A stretch of 64,000 nt of DNA from Enterobacteriaceae endosymbiont of Donacia proxima (GCF_012569285.1 NZ_CP046198.1:287590-351589); one strand, 5' to 3'. Positions 41,873-52,275 are shown, counted from the stretch's first letter. Numbers and translations: made by a program. The notes: generated by a model from the letters alone, not told the origin.

Positions 41873-42418
41873 TTATCCTTTTTCTACTTGTCTAAAATCT
41901 AGATCTACAGGAGTAGATCTACCAAAAATTGATACTGAAACTTTTAATCTATTTTTTTCATAATCTACTTCTTCTACTATGCCATTAAAATCAGAAAAAG
42001 GACCATCTTTAACTCTAATCATTTCTCCTGGTTCAAATATTGTTTTTGGTCTAGGTTTATCACCAATTTTTTGTAGACGTTCAATAATAATATTTACTTC
42101 TTTATCACTTATAGGAGACGGATTATCAGATGTTCCACCGATAAAACCTAAAACTTTTGGTACACTACGTACTAAATACCAACTTAATTCTTTCATTATC
42201 ATATGTATTAATATATATCCCGGAAAGAACTTACGATCACTTCTATATTTTTGTCCTCTACGTATTTCAATTATAGCTTCAGTAGGTACTAAAATTTTAC
42301 CAAATAAATATTTCATATTATGAATTTTAATATATTCTTTTAATGATTTAACTACACGTTGTTCAAAACCAGAACGAGCTTGAATAACATACCATTTTTT
42401 TTTTAAAGATTTATCCAT
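41873..42418 (-). CDS. nusG: Transcription termination/antitermination factor NusG
   Basis: Processivity factor that binds the RNA polymerase clamp and, through its KOW domain, Rho or ribosomal protein S10. It is 181 residues, as in E. coli. [16 protein letters not shown] starts the NGN domain, KFFPGYILI and [17 protein letters not shown] follow, and the KOW motif is [20 protein letters not shown]. It starts one base after the secE stop, so the two are translationally coupled. Confidence 0.98.
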   Translation of the reverse strand: MDKSLKKKWYVIQARSGFEQRVVKSLKEYIKIHNMKYLFGKILVPTEAIIEIRRGQKYRSDRKFFPGYILIHMIMKELSWYLVRSVPKVLGFIGGTSDNPSPISDKEVNIIIERLQKIGDKPRPKTIFEPGEMIRVKDGPFSDFNGIVEEVDYEKNRLKVSVSIFGRSTPVDLDFRQVEKG

Positions 42419-42419
42419 T

Positions 42420-42794
42420 TTATGACCTCGTTCCAGTTAAATATGATATTACATAGATTAAAAAATTATCTAATATATAAAGTAAACATGACATTATTAT
42501 AACAATAATAGTTATAATTAAAGCTGTATGCCAAGTTTCTTTATAAGAAGGCCATATAACTTTATAAGTTTCTATGCGTGCATTATATATAAAAGATAAT
42601 AAATTTTTACCTTTATTTGTAGATAAAATAATAAAAATCATTAAAGTTAATATAAAAAAAGATAAAATTAAACGAATAAATAAATTCATTTTTTGATAAA
42701 TAGTATTACATACTATAATAATAGTTAACAAAATTATACTGATAATCCATTTAATAAAAACCGTTATATTTTTTTTAAATTTTATAATATTCAT
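42420..42794 (-). CDS. secE: Preprotein translocase subunit SecE
   Basis: Essential subunit of the SecYEG channel. It is 124 residues (E. coli 127) with three membrane segments (about 12-32, 38-58 and 91-118). The conserved amphipathic region reads [22 protein letters not shown]. It lies between tuf and nusG, so it is the first gene after the tuf terminator. Confidence 0.96.
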   Translation of the reverse strand: MNIIKFKKNITVFIKWIISIILLTIIIVCNTIYQKMNLFIRLILSFFILTLMIFIILSTNKGKNLLSFIYNARIETYKVIWPSYKETWHTALIITIIVIIMSCLLYILDNFLIYVISYLTGTRS

Positions 42795-42884
42795 TATATA
42801 TTAACCAAAAAATACTTATATAGAATATATATAAATTATATAGATATATTTTACTAATAATTTATTTAATATTTAAAATCAGAA

Positions 42885-42921
42885 TAAAAAAAGAATCAAA
42901 GGGAATATATAATTTTCCCTT
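42885..42921 (-). terminator. Rho-independent terminator after tuf
   Basis: On the minus strand the stem AAGGGAA/TTCCCTT (42921-42915 and 42905-42899) with a 9-base loop is followed by TGATTC and a run of seven T (complement of 42886-42892). The GGG/CCC core is exceptional in this genome's spacers. It separates the rpsL-rpsG-fusA-tuf unit from secE-nusG. Confidence 0.85.
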
Positions 42922-42940
42922 ATCTTCTTTTATAATATAT

Positions 42941-44125
42941 CTATTTTAATACTTTTGTAACTACACCTGCTCCTACAGTACGTCCTCCTTCACGAATAGC
43001 AAAACGTAAACCATTAGACATAGCTATAGGATGAATTAATGTTACAATCATATTGATGTTATCTCCAGGCATTACCATTTCAATATTAGATGGTAATTCT
43101 ATAGTGCCTGTAACATCTGTAGTTCTAAAATAGAATTGAGGACGATATCCTTTAAAAAAGGCTGTATGTCTTCCACCTTCATCTTTTGATAAGATATAAA
43201 CTTCTGCTTCAAATTTTGTATGTGGTGTAATTGATCCTGGTTTTGCTAAAACTTGACCTCTTTCTATATCTTCTCTTTTAATACCTCGGAGTAAAATGCC
43301 TACATTTTCACCAGCACGTCCCTCATCTAGTAATTTACGAAACATTTCTACTCCAGTACAAATAGATTTAATAGTATTTCTAATACCTATAATTTCTACT
43401 TCTTCTCCTACTTTTATAATACCTCTTTCTACTCTTCCAGTTACTACAGTACCTCGTCCTGAAATAGAAAAAACGTCTTCTATCGGCAATAAGAAAGGTT
43501 TATCAATTTTTCTTATAGGATTTGGTATATAATTATCTAATTCATTAGATAATTCAATAATTTTTTTTTCCCATACTTTATCTCCTTCTAATGCTTTTAA
43601 AGCAGATCCTTGAATAATAGGAGTTGTATCTCCAGGAAAATTATAATGTGTTAATAAATCACGTACTTCCATTTCTACTAATTCTAACAATTCTTCATCA
43701 TTAACTAAATCACATTTATTAAGAAATACTATAATATAAGGGACTCCTACTTGTCTAGCTAATAAAATATGTTCTCTTGTTTGTGGCATAGGTCCATCTG
43801 TTGCTGCAACTACTAATATTGCTCCATCCATTTGAGCAGCTCCTGTAATCATGTTTTTTACATAATCTGCATGTCCTGGACAATCAACATGAGCATAATG
43901 ACGATATTTTGTATCATATTCAACATGAGATGTATTTATAGTTATACCTCTTGCTTTTTCTTCTGGTGCATTATCAATTTGGTCAAAAGCTTTTGCAGAA
44001 CCACCATATTTTTTTGATAAAACAGTTGTTATAGCTGCTGTTAATGTTGTTTTCCCGTGATCAACATGTCCTATAGTACCTACATTAATATGAGGTTTAG
44101 AACGTTTAAATTTTTCTTTAGACAC
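42941..44125 (-). CDS. tuf: Elongation factor Tu
   Basis: GTPase that carries aminoacyl-tRNA to the ribosome. It is 394 residues, as in E. coli. GHVDHGKT is at 19-26, [10 protein letters not shown] and NKCD follow, and the C-terminal domains are full. It starts with GTG (44125-44123) preceded by GAAGGAT, as in E. coli tuf genes. It is preceded by fusA (tufA context) and followed by secE (tufB context), which suggests a hybrid locus formed from the two ancestral copies. No second tuf gene is in this window. Confidence 0.99.
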   Translation of the reverse strand: MSKEKFKRSKPHINVGTIGHVDHGKTTLTAAITTVLSKKYGGSAKAFDQIDNAPEEKARGITINTSHVEYDTKYRHYAHVDCPGHADYVKNMITGAAQMDGAILVVAATDGPMPQTREHILLARQVGVPYIIVFLNKCDLVNDEELLELVEMEVRDLLTHYNFPGDTTPIIQGSALKALEGDKVWEKKIIELSNELDNYIPNPIRKIDKPFLLPIEDVFSISGRGTVVTGRVERGIIKVGEEVEIIGIRNTIKSICTGVEMFRKLLDEGRAGENVGILLRGIKREDIERGQVLAKPGSITPHTKFEAEVYILSKDEGGRHTAFFKGYRPQFYFRTTDVTGTIELPSNIEMVMPGDNINMIVTLIHPIAMSNGLRFAIREGGRTVGAGVVTKVLK

Positions 44126-44181
44126 AAGATAATATCCTTCTAATAAATTTTAAAAATATATAGTTATTATTTAATTAATTC

Positions 44182-46293
44182 TTATAATTTAGATCTAGAT
44201 TCAATAATTACTTTTGTAATACTATTAGGTGCTTCAGTATATTTTAAAAATTCCATGGTATAAGATGCTCTTCCTTGACTATAAGAACGTAAATCAGTAG
44301 CATAACCAAACATTTCGGATAATGGCACACAAGCCCTAATGGTTTTTCCAGTAGGGATATTATCCATACCTTCTATAATTCCTCTTCTACGATTTAAATC
44401 CCCAATAACATCTCCCATATATTCTTCAGGTGTTTCAATTTCTACCTTCATTATAGGTTCAAGTAAAATAGGATTAGCTTTTTTAAAAGCATTTTTAAAT
44501 GCAATAGCTGCAGCTAATTTAAAAGCTAATTCAGAAGAATCTACATCATGATAAGATCCATAATGAAGTCTAACAGCAATATTTACTACAGGATAATTTG
44601 CCATAGGACCTGATTTTAGTTGTTCTTGAATACTTTTATCTATAGCCGATATATATTCATTAGGTATTACACCACCTTTTATATCATTAGTAAATAAATA
44701 ACCTGTATTATTTTTTGGAGTTTTTAATGGGGAAAGATCTATTACAACATGACCATATTGTCCTCTTCCACCTGTTTGTTTTATATATTTACCCTCTACA
44801 TTAGTAATACTATTTTGTATAGTCTCACGATAAGAAACTTGAGGTTTCCCAATTTTAGCAGATATATTGAATTCTCTTTTCATTCTATCTACAATTATTT
44901 CTAAATGTAATTCACCCATTCCTGCTATAATAGTTTGATTAGTTTCTTTATCAGTCCAAGTTTTTAAAGAAGGATCTTCTTTAACAAGACGATTTAAAGC
45001 TAAACCCATTTTTTCTTGATCTATTTTAGTTTTAGGTTCTATAGCAATAGAAATAACAGGTTCAGGGAAATCCATTGTTTCAAGAATAATACATTTATTA
45101 ATATCACATAATGTATCTCCTGTTGTTACATTTTTTAATCCAATAGCAGCAGCTATATCTCCTGCATAAACTTTTTTAATTTCTTCTCTTTTATTAGCAT
45201 GCATTTGAACTATTCGACCAATACGTTCTTTTTGTTTTTTTATCGAATTATATATAATTTCTCCACTACTAACCGTTCCAGAATATACTCTAAAAAAAGT
45301 TAAGTTCCCAACAAAAGGATCATTAGCTATTTTAAAAGCTAATGCTGAAAATAATTCATTATCATCAGTATTACGTATTGATATACTTTTATTATTAGAT
45401 ATTCCTTGAATGGGAGGAATATCTCTAGGAGATGGTAAATAATCAATTATCGCATCTAATAATGCTTGTACTCCTTTATTTTTAAAAGCTGATCCACATG
45501 TAATTAAAGTAATTTCATTATTTAAAACTCTTTTCCTTAAAGCAAATTTTATTTCTTTTATAGATATTTTATTACCATTTAAATATTTTTCTAATAATAT
45601 TTCATCAGATTCTACTGCTGTTTCTATTAATTTTTGATGCCATATTTGAACTTCTTTTTCCATATTTTTAGGTATATTAATATAATTACAATTAATTCCT
45701 TGATTTTTTTCACTCCAATTTAATGCTTTCATCTGTATTAAATCAATTACGCCAGTAAATCGTTCTTCAGATCCAATAGGTAATTGTAACGGTATTGCTT
45801 CTGTTAATAAATTATTTTGTATTTGTTTTATAACTTTTACAAAATTTGCGCCCATTCTGTCCATTTTATTTATAAAAGCAATTCTAGGTACTTTATATTT
45901 ATTAGCTTGTCGCCATACTGTTTCTGATTGGGGTTGCACCCCACCTACAGCACAATAAATCATAACTACACCATCTAATACTCTCATGGAACGTTCTACT
46001 TCAATTGTAAAATCTACATGTCCTGGAGTATCAATAATATTTATTCTATGTGATTTATATTGATTAAACATTCCTGACCAAAATGCTGTTGTAGCTGCAG
46101 AAGTAATAGTAATACCTCTTTCTTGTTCTTGCTCCATCCAATCCATTGTAGCTGCACCATCATGTACTTCCCCTATTTTATGATTTACTCCAGTATAAAA
46201 TAAAATTCTTTCAGTTGTAGTAGTTTTACCGGCATCAATATGTGCGCTAATACCAATATTACGATATCGTTTTATAGGAGTTATACGACTCAT
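44182..46293 (-). CDS. fusA: Elongation factor G
   Basis: Ribosomal translocase GTPase. It is 703 residues (E. coli 704). G1 AHIDAGKT is at 17-24, with [18 protein letters not shown] and [10 protein letters not shown] in place; domain IV ([12 protein letters not shown]) and domain V ([19 protein letters not shown]) are intact. It follows rpsG by 153 bases and precedes tuf by 56. Confidence 0.99.
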   Translation of the reverse strand: MSRITPIKRYRNIGISAHIDAGKTTTTERILFYTGVNHKIGEVHDGAATMDWMEQEQERGITITSAATTAFWSGMFNQYKSHRINIIDTPGHVDFTIEVERSMRVLDGVVMIYCAVGGVQPQSETVWRQANKYKVPRIAFINKMDRMGANFVKVIKQIQNNLLTEAIPLQLPIGSEERFTGVIDLIQMKALNWSEKNQGINCNYINIPKNMEKEVQIWHQKLIETAVESDEILLEKYLNGNKISIKEIKFALRKRVLNNEITLITCGSAFKNKGVQALLDAIIDYLPSPRDIPPIQGISNNKSISIRNTDDNELFSALAFKIANDPFVGNLTFFRVYSGTVSSGEIIYNSIKKQKERIGRIVQMHANKREEIKKVYAGDIAAAIGLKNVTTGDTLCDINKCIILETMDFPEPVISIAIEPKTKIDQEKMGLALNRLVKEDPSLKTWTDKETNQTIIAGMGELHLEIIVDRMKREFNISAKIGKPQVSYRETIQNSITNVEGKYIKQTGGRGQYGHVVIDLSPLKTPKNNTGYLFTNDIKGGVIPNEYISAIDKSIQEQLKSGPMANYPVVNIAVRLHYGSYHDVDSSELAFKLAAAIAFKNAFKKANPILLEPIMKVEIETPEEYMGDVIGDLNRRRGIIEGMDNIPTGKTIRACVPLSEMFGYATDLRSYSQGRASYTMEFLKYTEAPNSITKVIIESRSKL

Positions 46294-46446
46294 ATATTAT
46301 TCCTCTATCTTATAGATAAAAATTATTAAATAATATTAAATATGATTTTTAATAAAAAATATTGATTTAGTCACAACATATATTATTGATTAATTGATTC
46401 ATTTTTATTTTAATTAAAAATATTTAAATTTTTATAATTATTTTTT

Positions 46447-46917
46447 TTACCAACGATAATGAGCAAATGCTTTATTAGCTTCAGCCATTTTGTGTATTTC
46501 TTCTTTTTTTTTAACAGCATTTCCTTTATTTTCTAAAGCATCTAGTATTTCATTAGTTAATTTTAGAATCATAGATTTTTCTTGTCTTTTTCTTGCAGAA
46601 TTAACTAACCAGCGTATAGCTAAAGTATTTCTTCTAGTAGGTCTTATTTCTACTGGTACTTGATAAGTTGAACCACCTACTCTTCTTGATTTTACTTCTA
46701 CTACAGGTTTAATATTTTCTAATGCATTTAAAAAAATATCTATTTCTTTTTTACCTATTTTTTTTGTAACTTTATTTAAAGCTGAATAAACAATAAATTC
46801 TGCAATAGATTTTTTACCATTTACCATAATTATATTAATAAATTTAGCTAATAAATCTGACTCAAATTGAGGATCTGGTGATATTTTTCGTTGACTAACT
46901 ATACGTCTACGAGGCAT
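46447..46917 (-). CDS. rpsG: 30S ribosomal protein S7
   Basis: Primary binder of the 16S 3' domain. It is 156 residues (E. coli K-12 179, other strains 156). [36 protein letters not shown] and the C-terminal [13 protein letters not shown] are conserved. It lies in rpsL-rpsG-fusA order. Confidence 0.99.
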   Translation of the reverse strand: MPRRRIVSQRKISPDPQFESDLLAKFINIIMVNGKKSIAEFIVYSALNKVTKKIGKKEIDIFLNALENIKPVVEVKSRRVGGSTYQVPVEIRPTRRNTLAIRWLVNSARKRQEKSMILKLTNEILDALENKGNAVKKKEEIHKMAEANKAFAHYRW

Positions 46918-46980
46918 AATATTTACTCCAATAATTTAGAAAATTTAATATGATTAATTTGTAAAAAATATTTATTCATA

Positions 46981-47352
46981 TTATTTAGGTTTTTTAACAC
47001 CATATTTTGATCTTCCTTTTTTACGATCTTTAACGCCAATACAATCTAAAGTACCTCTAATAGTATGATATCTAACTCCAGGAAGATCTTTTACTCTTCC
47101 TCCTCTAATTAAAATTACAGAATGTTCTTGTAAATTATGTCCTTCACCTGAAATATAAGAAGTTACTTCGAAACCATTTGTTAATCTTACTCTACATACT
47201 TTTCTTAAAGCAGAATTAGGTTTTTTAGGAGTTGTTGTATAAACTTTTGTACAAACTCCTCTTTTTTGTGGACAAAAATTTAAAGCTGGGACATTAGTTT
47301 TAATAATTTTACGAGATCTATTTTTACGAACTAATTGATTAATTGTTGCCAT
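46981..47352 (-). CDS. rpsL: 30S ribosomal protein S12
   Basis: Decoding-centre protein. It is 123 residues (E. coli 124). The streptomycin-relevant loop reads [13 protein letters not shown] with the usual lysine, and the second conserved loop [12 protein letters not shown] is wild type. It follows tusB by 42 bases in the ancestral order. Confidence 0.99.
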   Translation of the reverse strand: MATINQLVRKNRSRKIIKTNVPALNFCPQKRGVCTKVYTTTPKKPNSALRKVCRVRLTNGFEVTSYISGEGHNLQEHSVILIRGGRVKDLPGVRYHTIRGTLDCIGVKDRKKGRSKYGVKKPK

Positions 47353-47394
47353 ATTTTCCTAACCTAAAATAATTTAATTTATTAAGATTTAAAA

Positions 47395-47694
47395 TTACCA
47401 TACTATTTGTTTTTGATGTTTTATTATTAAATAAACAAATTTTTTGTAATCTATTCGTATAATTTTATCTGAAATATCTGAATTTAAACCTCTAGCTAAT
47501 ATATCATTATTTATAGCAAAAATTAATAGTTTCATTTTTTGTTTGATTTTAATAATTTTTTTAATATATAAACTATTTTTTAATCCAGCTAATACTCCAT
47601 CCTGGATAAGGAGTAGATCATCATTTTTATTTAAAATATTTAATAATAAAGAAAAATTACAAGATGTTGGAGAACTGAATAAGGTATATAACAT
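47395..47694 (-). CDS. tusB: Sulfur-relay protein TusB
   Basis: Subunit of the TusBCD complex, which passes persulfide sulphur from TusA to TusE for 2-thiolation of U34 in tRNA-Gln, -Glu and -Lys. It is 99 residues (E. coli 95). MLYTLFSSP and LLLIQDGVLAG resemble the family start and the DsrH fold. It is identified mainly by size, fold-typical motifs and position after tusC and before rpsL. Confidence 0.88.
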   Translation of the reverse strand: MLYTLFSSPTSCNFSLLLNILNKNDDLLLIQDGVLAGLKNSLYIKKIIKIKQKMKLLIFAINNDILARGLNSDISDKIIRIDYKKFVYLIIKHQKQIVW

Positions 47695-47716
47695 ATAGAA
47701 TAATATATTTATTAAA

Positions 47717-48082
47717 TTAGAAGTTGATAATTATATCATAATTATCAATTTTTTTTTTCCATATTAAAGGATTTATAATTTTAATAGGCAAAATCCAATG
47801 ATTTTTTTTATTATTTTCCATTCCTAAATTTTTTATAGATTTTGAACAAATATAATAATTATTAATATTACAAAGTTTTAAAATATTAAAACTAATATTA
47901 TAATTATTTAATAAAAAATTTTTTGTATTTTGTTTATAATATATTTGTAAAATTCCATCTCCTATAAAAAATAAAGCTATATCCTCAGTGAATGAGGATA
48001 TAGAAAGAATTATATCGAGTCCCTCTTTACCGATAAAATTACCATATGGAGATTTTGTAAATATAAATGCTATTTTATTCAT
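47717..48082 (-). CDS. tusC: Sulfur-relay protein TusC
   Basis: DsrF-like subunit of TusBCD. It is 121 residues (E. coli 119). KIAFIFTKSPYGNFIGKEGLDIILSISSF and ALFFIGDGILQI match the family. Its ATG overlaps the tusD stop by one base (TAATG), showing translational coupling within tusD-tusC-tusB. Confidence 0.93.
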   Translation of the reverse strand: MNKIAFIFTKSPYGNFIGKEGLDIILSISSFTEDIALFFIGDGILQIYYKQNTKNFLLNNYNISFNILKLCNINNYYICSKSIKNLGMENNKKNHWILPIKIINPLIWKKKIDNYDIIINF

Positions 48083-48483
48083 TAAAATTGGACTAAACGA
48101 TCACAAGTTAATATAGATCTTGTAAATGTACTTAAAGTAGTTATTTTAAATGTATCATCAATAATATCATATTTTTTTTTATGATTTAATAAACTATTTT
48201 TATAATAGTTATTTTTTGTTATTAAACCTCTTTTTTGTGCAGAGGTAATGCATAAATATAAATTTATATGATATTTTATATTTAATTTTTTCCAATGATT
48301 AATTAAATTAAATTCATTTTCACTAAAATAAATATTTTTATTAGAGTTAGAAACACCATCACTGTAAAAAAATATATCTTTTACTATTTGTTTCTCTTCT
48401 ATTACTGCTTTAATAAATGAATATGCAGAATAAGAATTCTGTGTGTTATATGGAGCTGTTGTTATAAATATTACAAAGATCAT
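48082..48483 (-). CDS. tusD: Sulfur-relay protein TusD
   Basis: Catalytic DsrE-like subunit of TusBCD. It is 133 residues (E. coli 128). The persulfide-carrying cysteine is Cys78 in LYLCIT, exactly at the E. coli position, and the C-terminus SILTCDRLVQF is nearly identical to E. coli. Its retention implies that tRNA 2-thiolation is still made. It is the first gene of the tus-str block; yheO, between fkpA and tusD in E. coli, is missing. Confidence 0.96.
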   Translation of the reverse strand: MIFVIFITTAPYNTQNSYSAYSFIKAVIEEKQIVKDIFFYSDGVSNSNKNIYFSENEFNLINHWKKLNIKYHINLYLCITSAQKRGLITKNNYYKNSLLNHKKKYDIIDDTFKITTLSTFTRSILTCDRLVQF

Positions 48484-48572
48484 ATTAAAAACGAAAATCC
48501 TAAAATATTTTTTTATATTTATATATAATTTTTATAAATAAAAATTATTTTAATTTATTATGTTATAGTTTT

Positions 48573-49397
48573 TTAACTAGATACTGAATTTTTTATGTCT
48601 AAAAGTTCAATTTCAAATCTTAAAGTTGAATTTGCTGGTATACTAGAAATAATTTCTAAACCATAAGCTAATTTTGGAGGAATAATTAATGTTATTTTAC
48701 CACCTTTTTTGATATATTTTAAACCTTCTTTCCAACCTGATATTACTTGTTTTAAACATATAGATAAAGGTTTATTTTTTTCAGTACTATCAAATTCAGT
48801 ACCATCGATTAATTTTCCTGTATATTTTATAACAATTATTTGATTATTATTAGTAATTTTTTTACCACTACCAATTTTATGTATTTTATACACTAATCCA
48901 GTATTTGTTTTTTTAAAACCTTTTTCTTTTAAGATTTTTTGAATATATTTTTTACCTATATTACCATTATTTTTAATTTCTTCTTGAATTTCATCAGGAC
49001 TAAAAGCTTTTACATTGGCGTCATATAACTGAAGTACTCTATCAATTTCATTATTAGAAAGTTTATATTTTTTATCAAGTGCATCAGATACACCTTGAAG
49101 AATAAATTTCCTATTTAATACTATTTTTAATTTTTTTTGTATTTGGAATGTACGTGTTAAGTATTTTCCTATTGTTATTCCTAAAGAATATGCAATTTTA
49201 TCGTTATCGTTTTTAAAAAATTTTTTTTGTTTTTTATTTTCTATATTATATTTTTTTTTTGTAATTTTTTCGGTTTTTTCTTTATTTTTCCACCATGATA
49301 CATTTTTTAATGTAGATGCATTTGCATTAAATATATTTAAACAAATACTTAAAATTAATATAATAAACATTGATTTTTTTTTAGTAAAAAATTTCAT
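48573..49397 (-). CDS. fkpA: FKBP-type peptidyl-prolyl isomerase FkpA
   Basis: Periplasmic chaperone and prolyl isomerase. From the ATG at 49397 it is 274 residues (E. coli 270). A signal peptide covers about residues 1-27 (three lysines, then IILILSICLNIF, cleavage after ANA). The helical dimerisation domain (DKIAYSLGITIGKYL) leads to the C-terminal FKBP domain (GLVYKIHKIGSG, LIDGTEFDST, GWKEGLKYIKKGGKITLIIPPKLAYG). GGAGAAAAA directly before this ATG fixes the start; a TTG eight codons upstream is less likely. Retention implies that some outer-membrane or periplasmic proteins still need folding. Confidence 0.95.
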   Translation of the reverse strand: MKFFTKKKSMFIILILSICLNIFNANASTLKNVSWWKNKEKTEKITKKKYNIENKKQKKFFKNDNDKIAYSLGITIGKYLTRTFQIQKKLKIVLNRKFILQGVSDALDKKYKLSNNEIDRVLQLYDANVKAFSPDEIQEEIKNNGNIGKKYIQKILKEKGFKKTNTGLVYKIHKIGSGKKITNNNQIIVIKYTGKLIDGTEFDSTEKNKPLSICLKQVISGWKEGLKYIKKGGKITLIIPPKLAYGLEIISSIPANSTLRFEIELLDIKNSVSS

Positions 49398-49453
49398 TTT
49401 TTCTCCAAAATTTTTTAACAATATTAATAATTTTTAACACATTAAAATTTTAT

Positions 49454-49490
49454 ATATAAAATAAGATAATTTATTTATCTTATTTTATAT
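49454..49490 (-). terminator. Long AT stem-loop between asd and fkpA
   Basis: Perfect 16-bp arms (49454-49469 and 49475-49490, core AAATAAGATAA) around a 5-base loop TTTAT. It lies 50 bases after the asd stop. The T-rich tract that follows on the minus strand is short, but stem length and position support termination. Its core resembles the htpG terminator. Confidence 0.65.
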
Positions 49491-49540
49491 AAAATATTAC
49501 TTTTAATAAAAAAAAACAAGTTAATTTTTTTTAAAAAAAA

Positions 49541-50653
49541 TTAAATTAATAATTTTAACATTCTTCTTAATGGTTCTGAAGCGCCCCATAATAATTGATC
49601 TCCTACGGAAAAAATAGAAAAACAATTTTTGTCTATATTTAATTTTTTTATTCTTCCTACATTAATGTCTAATTTTCCACTAACAAAAGAAGGTGTAAGA
49701 AATTTGATAGTTTCATCAAAATTATTTGATATAATTTTAACCCAACTATTATTTTCATTAATAATACTTTTGATATTATTTACTGATAAATTTTTATTTA
49801 ATTTAATTGTAAATGATTGACTATGTGAACGTAAAGTAGGTATTCTTACACAAATACTATCAATTGGAATAATTTTATTTGTATTTAAAATTTTATTAGT
49901 TTCAAACTGTCCTTTCCATTCTTCTTTTGTTTGATCAGTATTTTTTATTTTTTTGTCTATCCAGGGAATTAAACTATTAATTAAAGGAACTTTAAAATAT
50001 TGTTTAGGTAAGTTAAAAGAATACATTTGTTCTGAAATTTCTTGTTCTATATCTAAAATATTTATTGAAGAATCATTGATTAAAGAAGATATTTTTTGGT
50101 ATATATATTCCATTTGTAATATAAGTTCTTTCATAAATTTTGAACCAGCACCGGATGCAGCTTGATAAGTAGAAACAGAAATCCAATCAATTAAATTATT
50201 TTTAAATAAACCACCTAAAGCCATTAACATTAAACTAACAGTACAATTACCTCCAACAAATGTTTTTATACCTGAATCTAGTTTTTTTTTTATATGTTGT
50301 AAATTAATAGGATCTAAAACAATAACAGATTCATTTAAAGTTCTTAAATTAGAAGCTGCATCTATCCAATATCCTTTCCAACCTATTTTACGTAATTGAA
50401 AATAAATTTTATTTGTATATTCACTTCCTTGACATGTTAAAATTATATCTAATTCAAATAATTTTTCAAAACTATAAGCATTTTCTAATTTTAAAAATTT
50501 ATTTTTTATATAAAAATGAGGTATAAGTTTACCATATTGTGAAGTAGAAAAAAAAATAGCATTAATATTACTAAAATCTTTTTTTTTTATCATTCTTTTT
50601 ATAAGAACAGAACCTACCATTCCTCTCCAACCAATAAATCCTACATTTTTCAT
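49541..50653 (-). CDS. asd: Aspartate-semialdehyde dehydrogenase
   Basis: NADPH-dependent reduction of aspartyl phosphate to aspartate semialdehyde, the branch to diaminopimelate/lysine and to threonine/methionine. It is 370 residues (E. coli 367). The nucleotide site is GFIGWRGMVGS, the catalytic Cys137 lies in GGNCTVSLM (E. coli Cys135), and the catalytic His is in LRSHSQS. With rodA and mrdA retained, supplying diaminopimelate for peptidoglycan is the simplest role. The gene stands alone on the minus strand. Confidence 0.97.
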   Translation of the reverse strand: MKNVGFIGWRGMVGSVLIKRMIKKKDFSNINAIFFSTSQYGKLIPHFYIKNKFLKLENAYSFEKLFELDIILTCQGSEYTNKIYFQLRKIGWKGYWIDAASNLRTLNESVIVLDPINLQHIKKKLDSGIKTFVGGNCTVSLMLMALGGLFKNNLIDWISVSTYQAASGAGSKFMKELILQMEYIYQKISSLINDSSINILDIEQEISEQMYSFNLPKQYFKVPLINSLIPWIDKKIKNTDQTKEEWKGQFETNKILNTNKIIPIDSICVRIPTLRSHSQSFTIKLNKNLSVNNIKSIINENNSWVKIISNNFDETIKFLTPSFVSGKLDINVGRIKKLNIDKNCFSIFSVGDQLLWGASEPLRRMLKLLI

Positions 50654-50778
50654 TATTTTCCCTTATAAATTATTTTTATTTTATGTATTTTATATAAAAA
50701 ATATTTTAATTACTAATTTTAAAAATTTATTATAAATTAATTCTATATTTAGAAATATATTGTAATATAATGTATATA

Positions 50779-51459
50779 TTATTTTATTAATTTTATATTC
50801 CAGTTAATCGGTTTTTTTTTGTTTAGAATTAAATATTTATTTGTTTTAGAAAAATGTTTACAAAAATAAAATCCCTTATAAAATGATAAAGGTGAAGGAT
50901 GTGATGTAGTTAATATTAAATGTTTTGATGTTATCAAAACATTTTTTTTTTTTGCATACATTCCCCATAATAAAAAAACAATGTTTTCATAATATAAATT
51001 AATTATTTTTATTACGTTATTTGTAAAAATTTCCCAACCAATATTAGAATGAGATTGTGGTTTTCCTTTTTCTACTGTTAAAATAGAATTTAATAACATT
51101 ACTCCTTCATTAACCCAATTTATTAAATATCCATGATTAGGAATCATGAAATTAGGCATATCGAATTTTATTGCTTTATAAATATTTTTTAGTGTAGGAG
51201 GTATTTTAATATTAGGCATAACTGAAAATGCAAAACCATTAGCTTGATTTAGACCAGGATATGGATCCTGACCTAAAATAACTACTTTTAAATTATTAAA
51301 ATTAATTTTTTTAAAAATGTTAAAAATATATTTTTTTTTAGGGTAAATAATTTTGTTATTATTAATATCTTTATAAATTCTTTGTATTAATTTTATAAAA
51401 TATTTTTTTTTTGTTTCTTTTTGAAAAAATTTTTTCCATATAAGATTTTTATTTTTCAT
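50779..51459 (-). CDS. ung: Uracil-DNA glycosylase
   Basis: Removes uracil arising from cytosine deamination, starting base-excision repair. It is 226 residues (E. coli 229). The catalytic Asp65 lies in GQDPYPG, where the usual His after Tyr is Pro; His187 of the leucine loop is in HPSPLS; and NSILTVEKGKPQSHSNIGWE is conserved. It should be active. It is divergent from rpsF across a 123-base spacer. Confidence 0.96.
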   Translation of the reverse strand: MKNKNLIWKKFFQKETKKKYFIKLIQRIYKDINNNKIIYPKKKYIFNIFKKINFNNLKVVILGQDPYPGLNQANGFAFSVMPNIKIPPTLKNIYKAIKFDMPNFMIPNHGYLINWVNEGVMLLNSILTVEKGKPQSHSNIGWEIFTNNVIKIINLYYENIVFLLWGMYAKKKNVLITSKHLILTTSHPSPLSFYKGFYFCKHFSKTNKYLILNKKKPINWNIKLIK

Positions 51460-51582
51460 AAAATATTAAATTATTATTAATAAATATAAATTATTAAAAA
51501 ATATTATATTATGTTAATATAAAAATAAAATTTTATCCTTGTTTTTAATTTACATTAAAAATTTTAACCATAAGGAAAAAAA

Positions 51583-51948
51583 ATGAAATACTATGAAATA
51601 GTATTAATGATAAATCCTAATCAAAGTGATCAAGTAAATAATATTACAGAATATTATAAAAAAATTATTTATAAAAATAATGGTTATATTTCAAGATTAG
51701 AAGATTGGGGAAGAAGACAATTGGCATATCCTATATCAAAATTACATAAAGCACATTATGTTTTAATAAACATTGTTTTAAAAAAAAATAATATAATAAA
51801 AGAAATTGAAAATAATTTAAGAATTAATGAAAATATTATAAGATTTCTTATTATTAAAACAAAAACAGAAAGAAAAAATCCATCTTTTATTTTGAAATCT
51901 AAAGATGAATATCTAGTAAAACGTAATGATATAATTAAAAGAATATAA
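51583..51948 (+). CDS. rpsF: 30S ribosomal protein S6
   Basis: Platform protein partnering S18. It is 121 residues (E. coli 131-135), with the acidic C-terminal tail lost. MKYYEIVLMINPNQSDQV, LEDWGRRQLAYPISKLHKAHYVL and NENIIRFLIIKT are typical. AAGGA lies 8 bases before the ATG. It is the first gene of the plus-strand run; priB, next in E. coli, is missing. Confidence 0.97.
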   Translation: MKYYEIVLMINPNQSDQVNNITEYYKKIIYKNNGYISRLEDWGRRQLAYPISKLHKAHYVLINIVLKKNNIIKEIENNLRINENIIRFLIIKTKTERKNPSFILKSKDEYLVKRNDIIKRI

Positions 51949-51999
51949 TAAATTTTTTAAAAAAATATAATTTGTTTTATAAGTATTTGGAGCTATATA

Positions 52000-52227
52000 A
52001 TGATACGTTATTTTCGTCGTCGTAAATTTTGTCGTTTTACTGCAGAAGGTATTAAAGAAATTGATTATAAAGATATTCATATTTTAAAAAATTTTATTAC
52101 TGAAAGTGGTAAAATTGTTCCTAGTAGGATTACTGGTACTAAGGCAAAATATCAACGTCAATTAACTAAAGCTATAAAATTAGCAAGGTATTTATCTTTA
52201 ATATCTTATACTGATCATCATAAATAG
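52000..52227 (+). CDS. rpsR: 30S ribosomal protein S18
   Basis: Partner of S6 on the platform. It is 75 residues, as in E. coli. [40 protein letters not shown] is nearly unchanged. TTTGGAG precedes the ATG. It lies in rpsF-rpsR-rplI order. Confidence 0.98.
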   Translation: MIRYFRRRKFCRFTAEGIKEIDYKDIHILKNFITESGKIVPSRITGTKAKYQRQLTKAIKLARYLSLISYTDHHK

Positions 52228-52275
52228 TTTATATGATTATTTTTAATAAAAATTTTTTTATAAAGAGTATAAATA

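Noticed and set aside
50779-51459. Ung as inactive because GQDPYH reads GQDPYP
   Set aside because: The catalytic Asp65 and His187 are intact, and the His after Tyr is not invariant among active family members.
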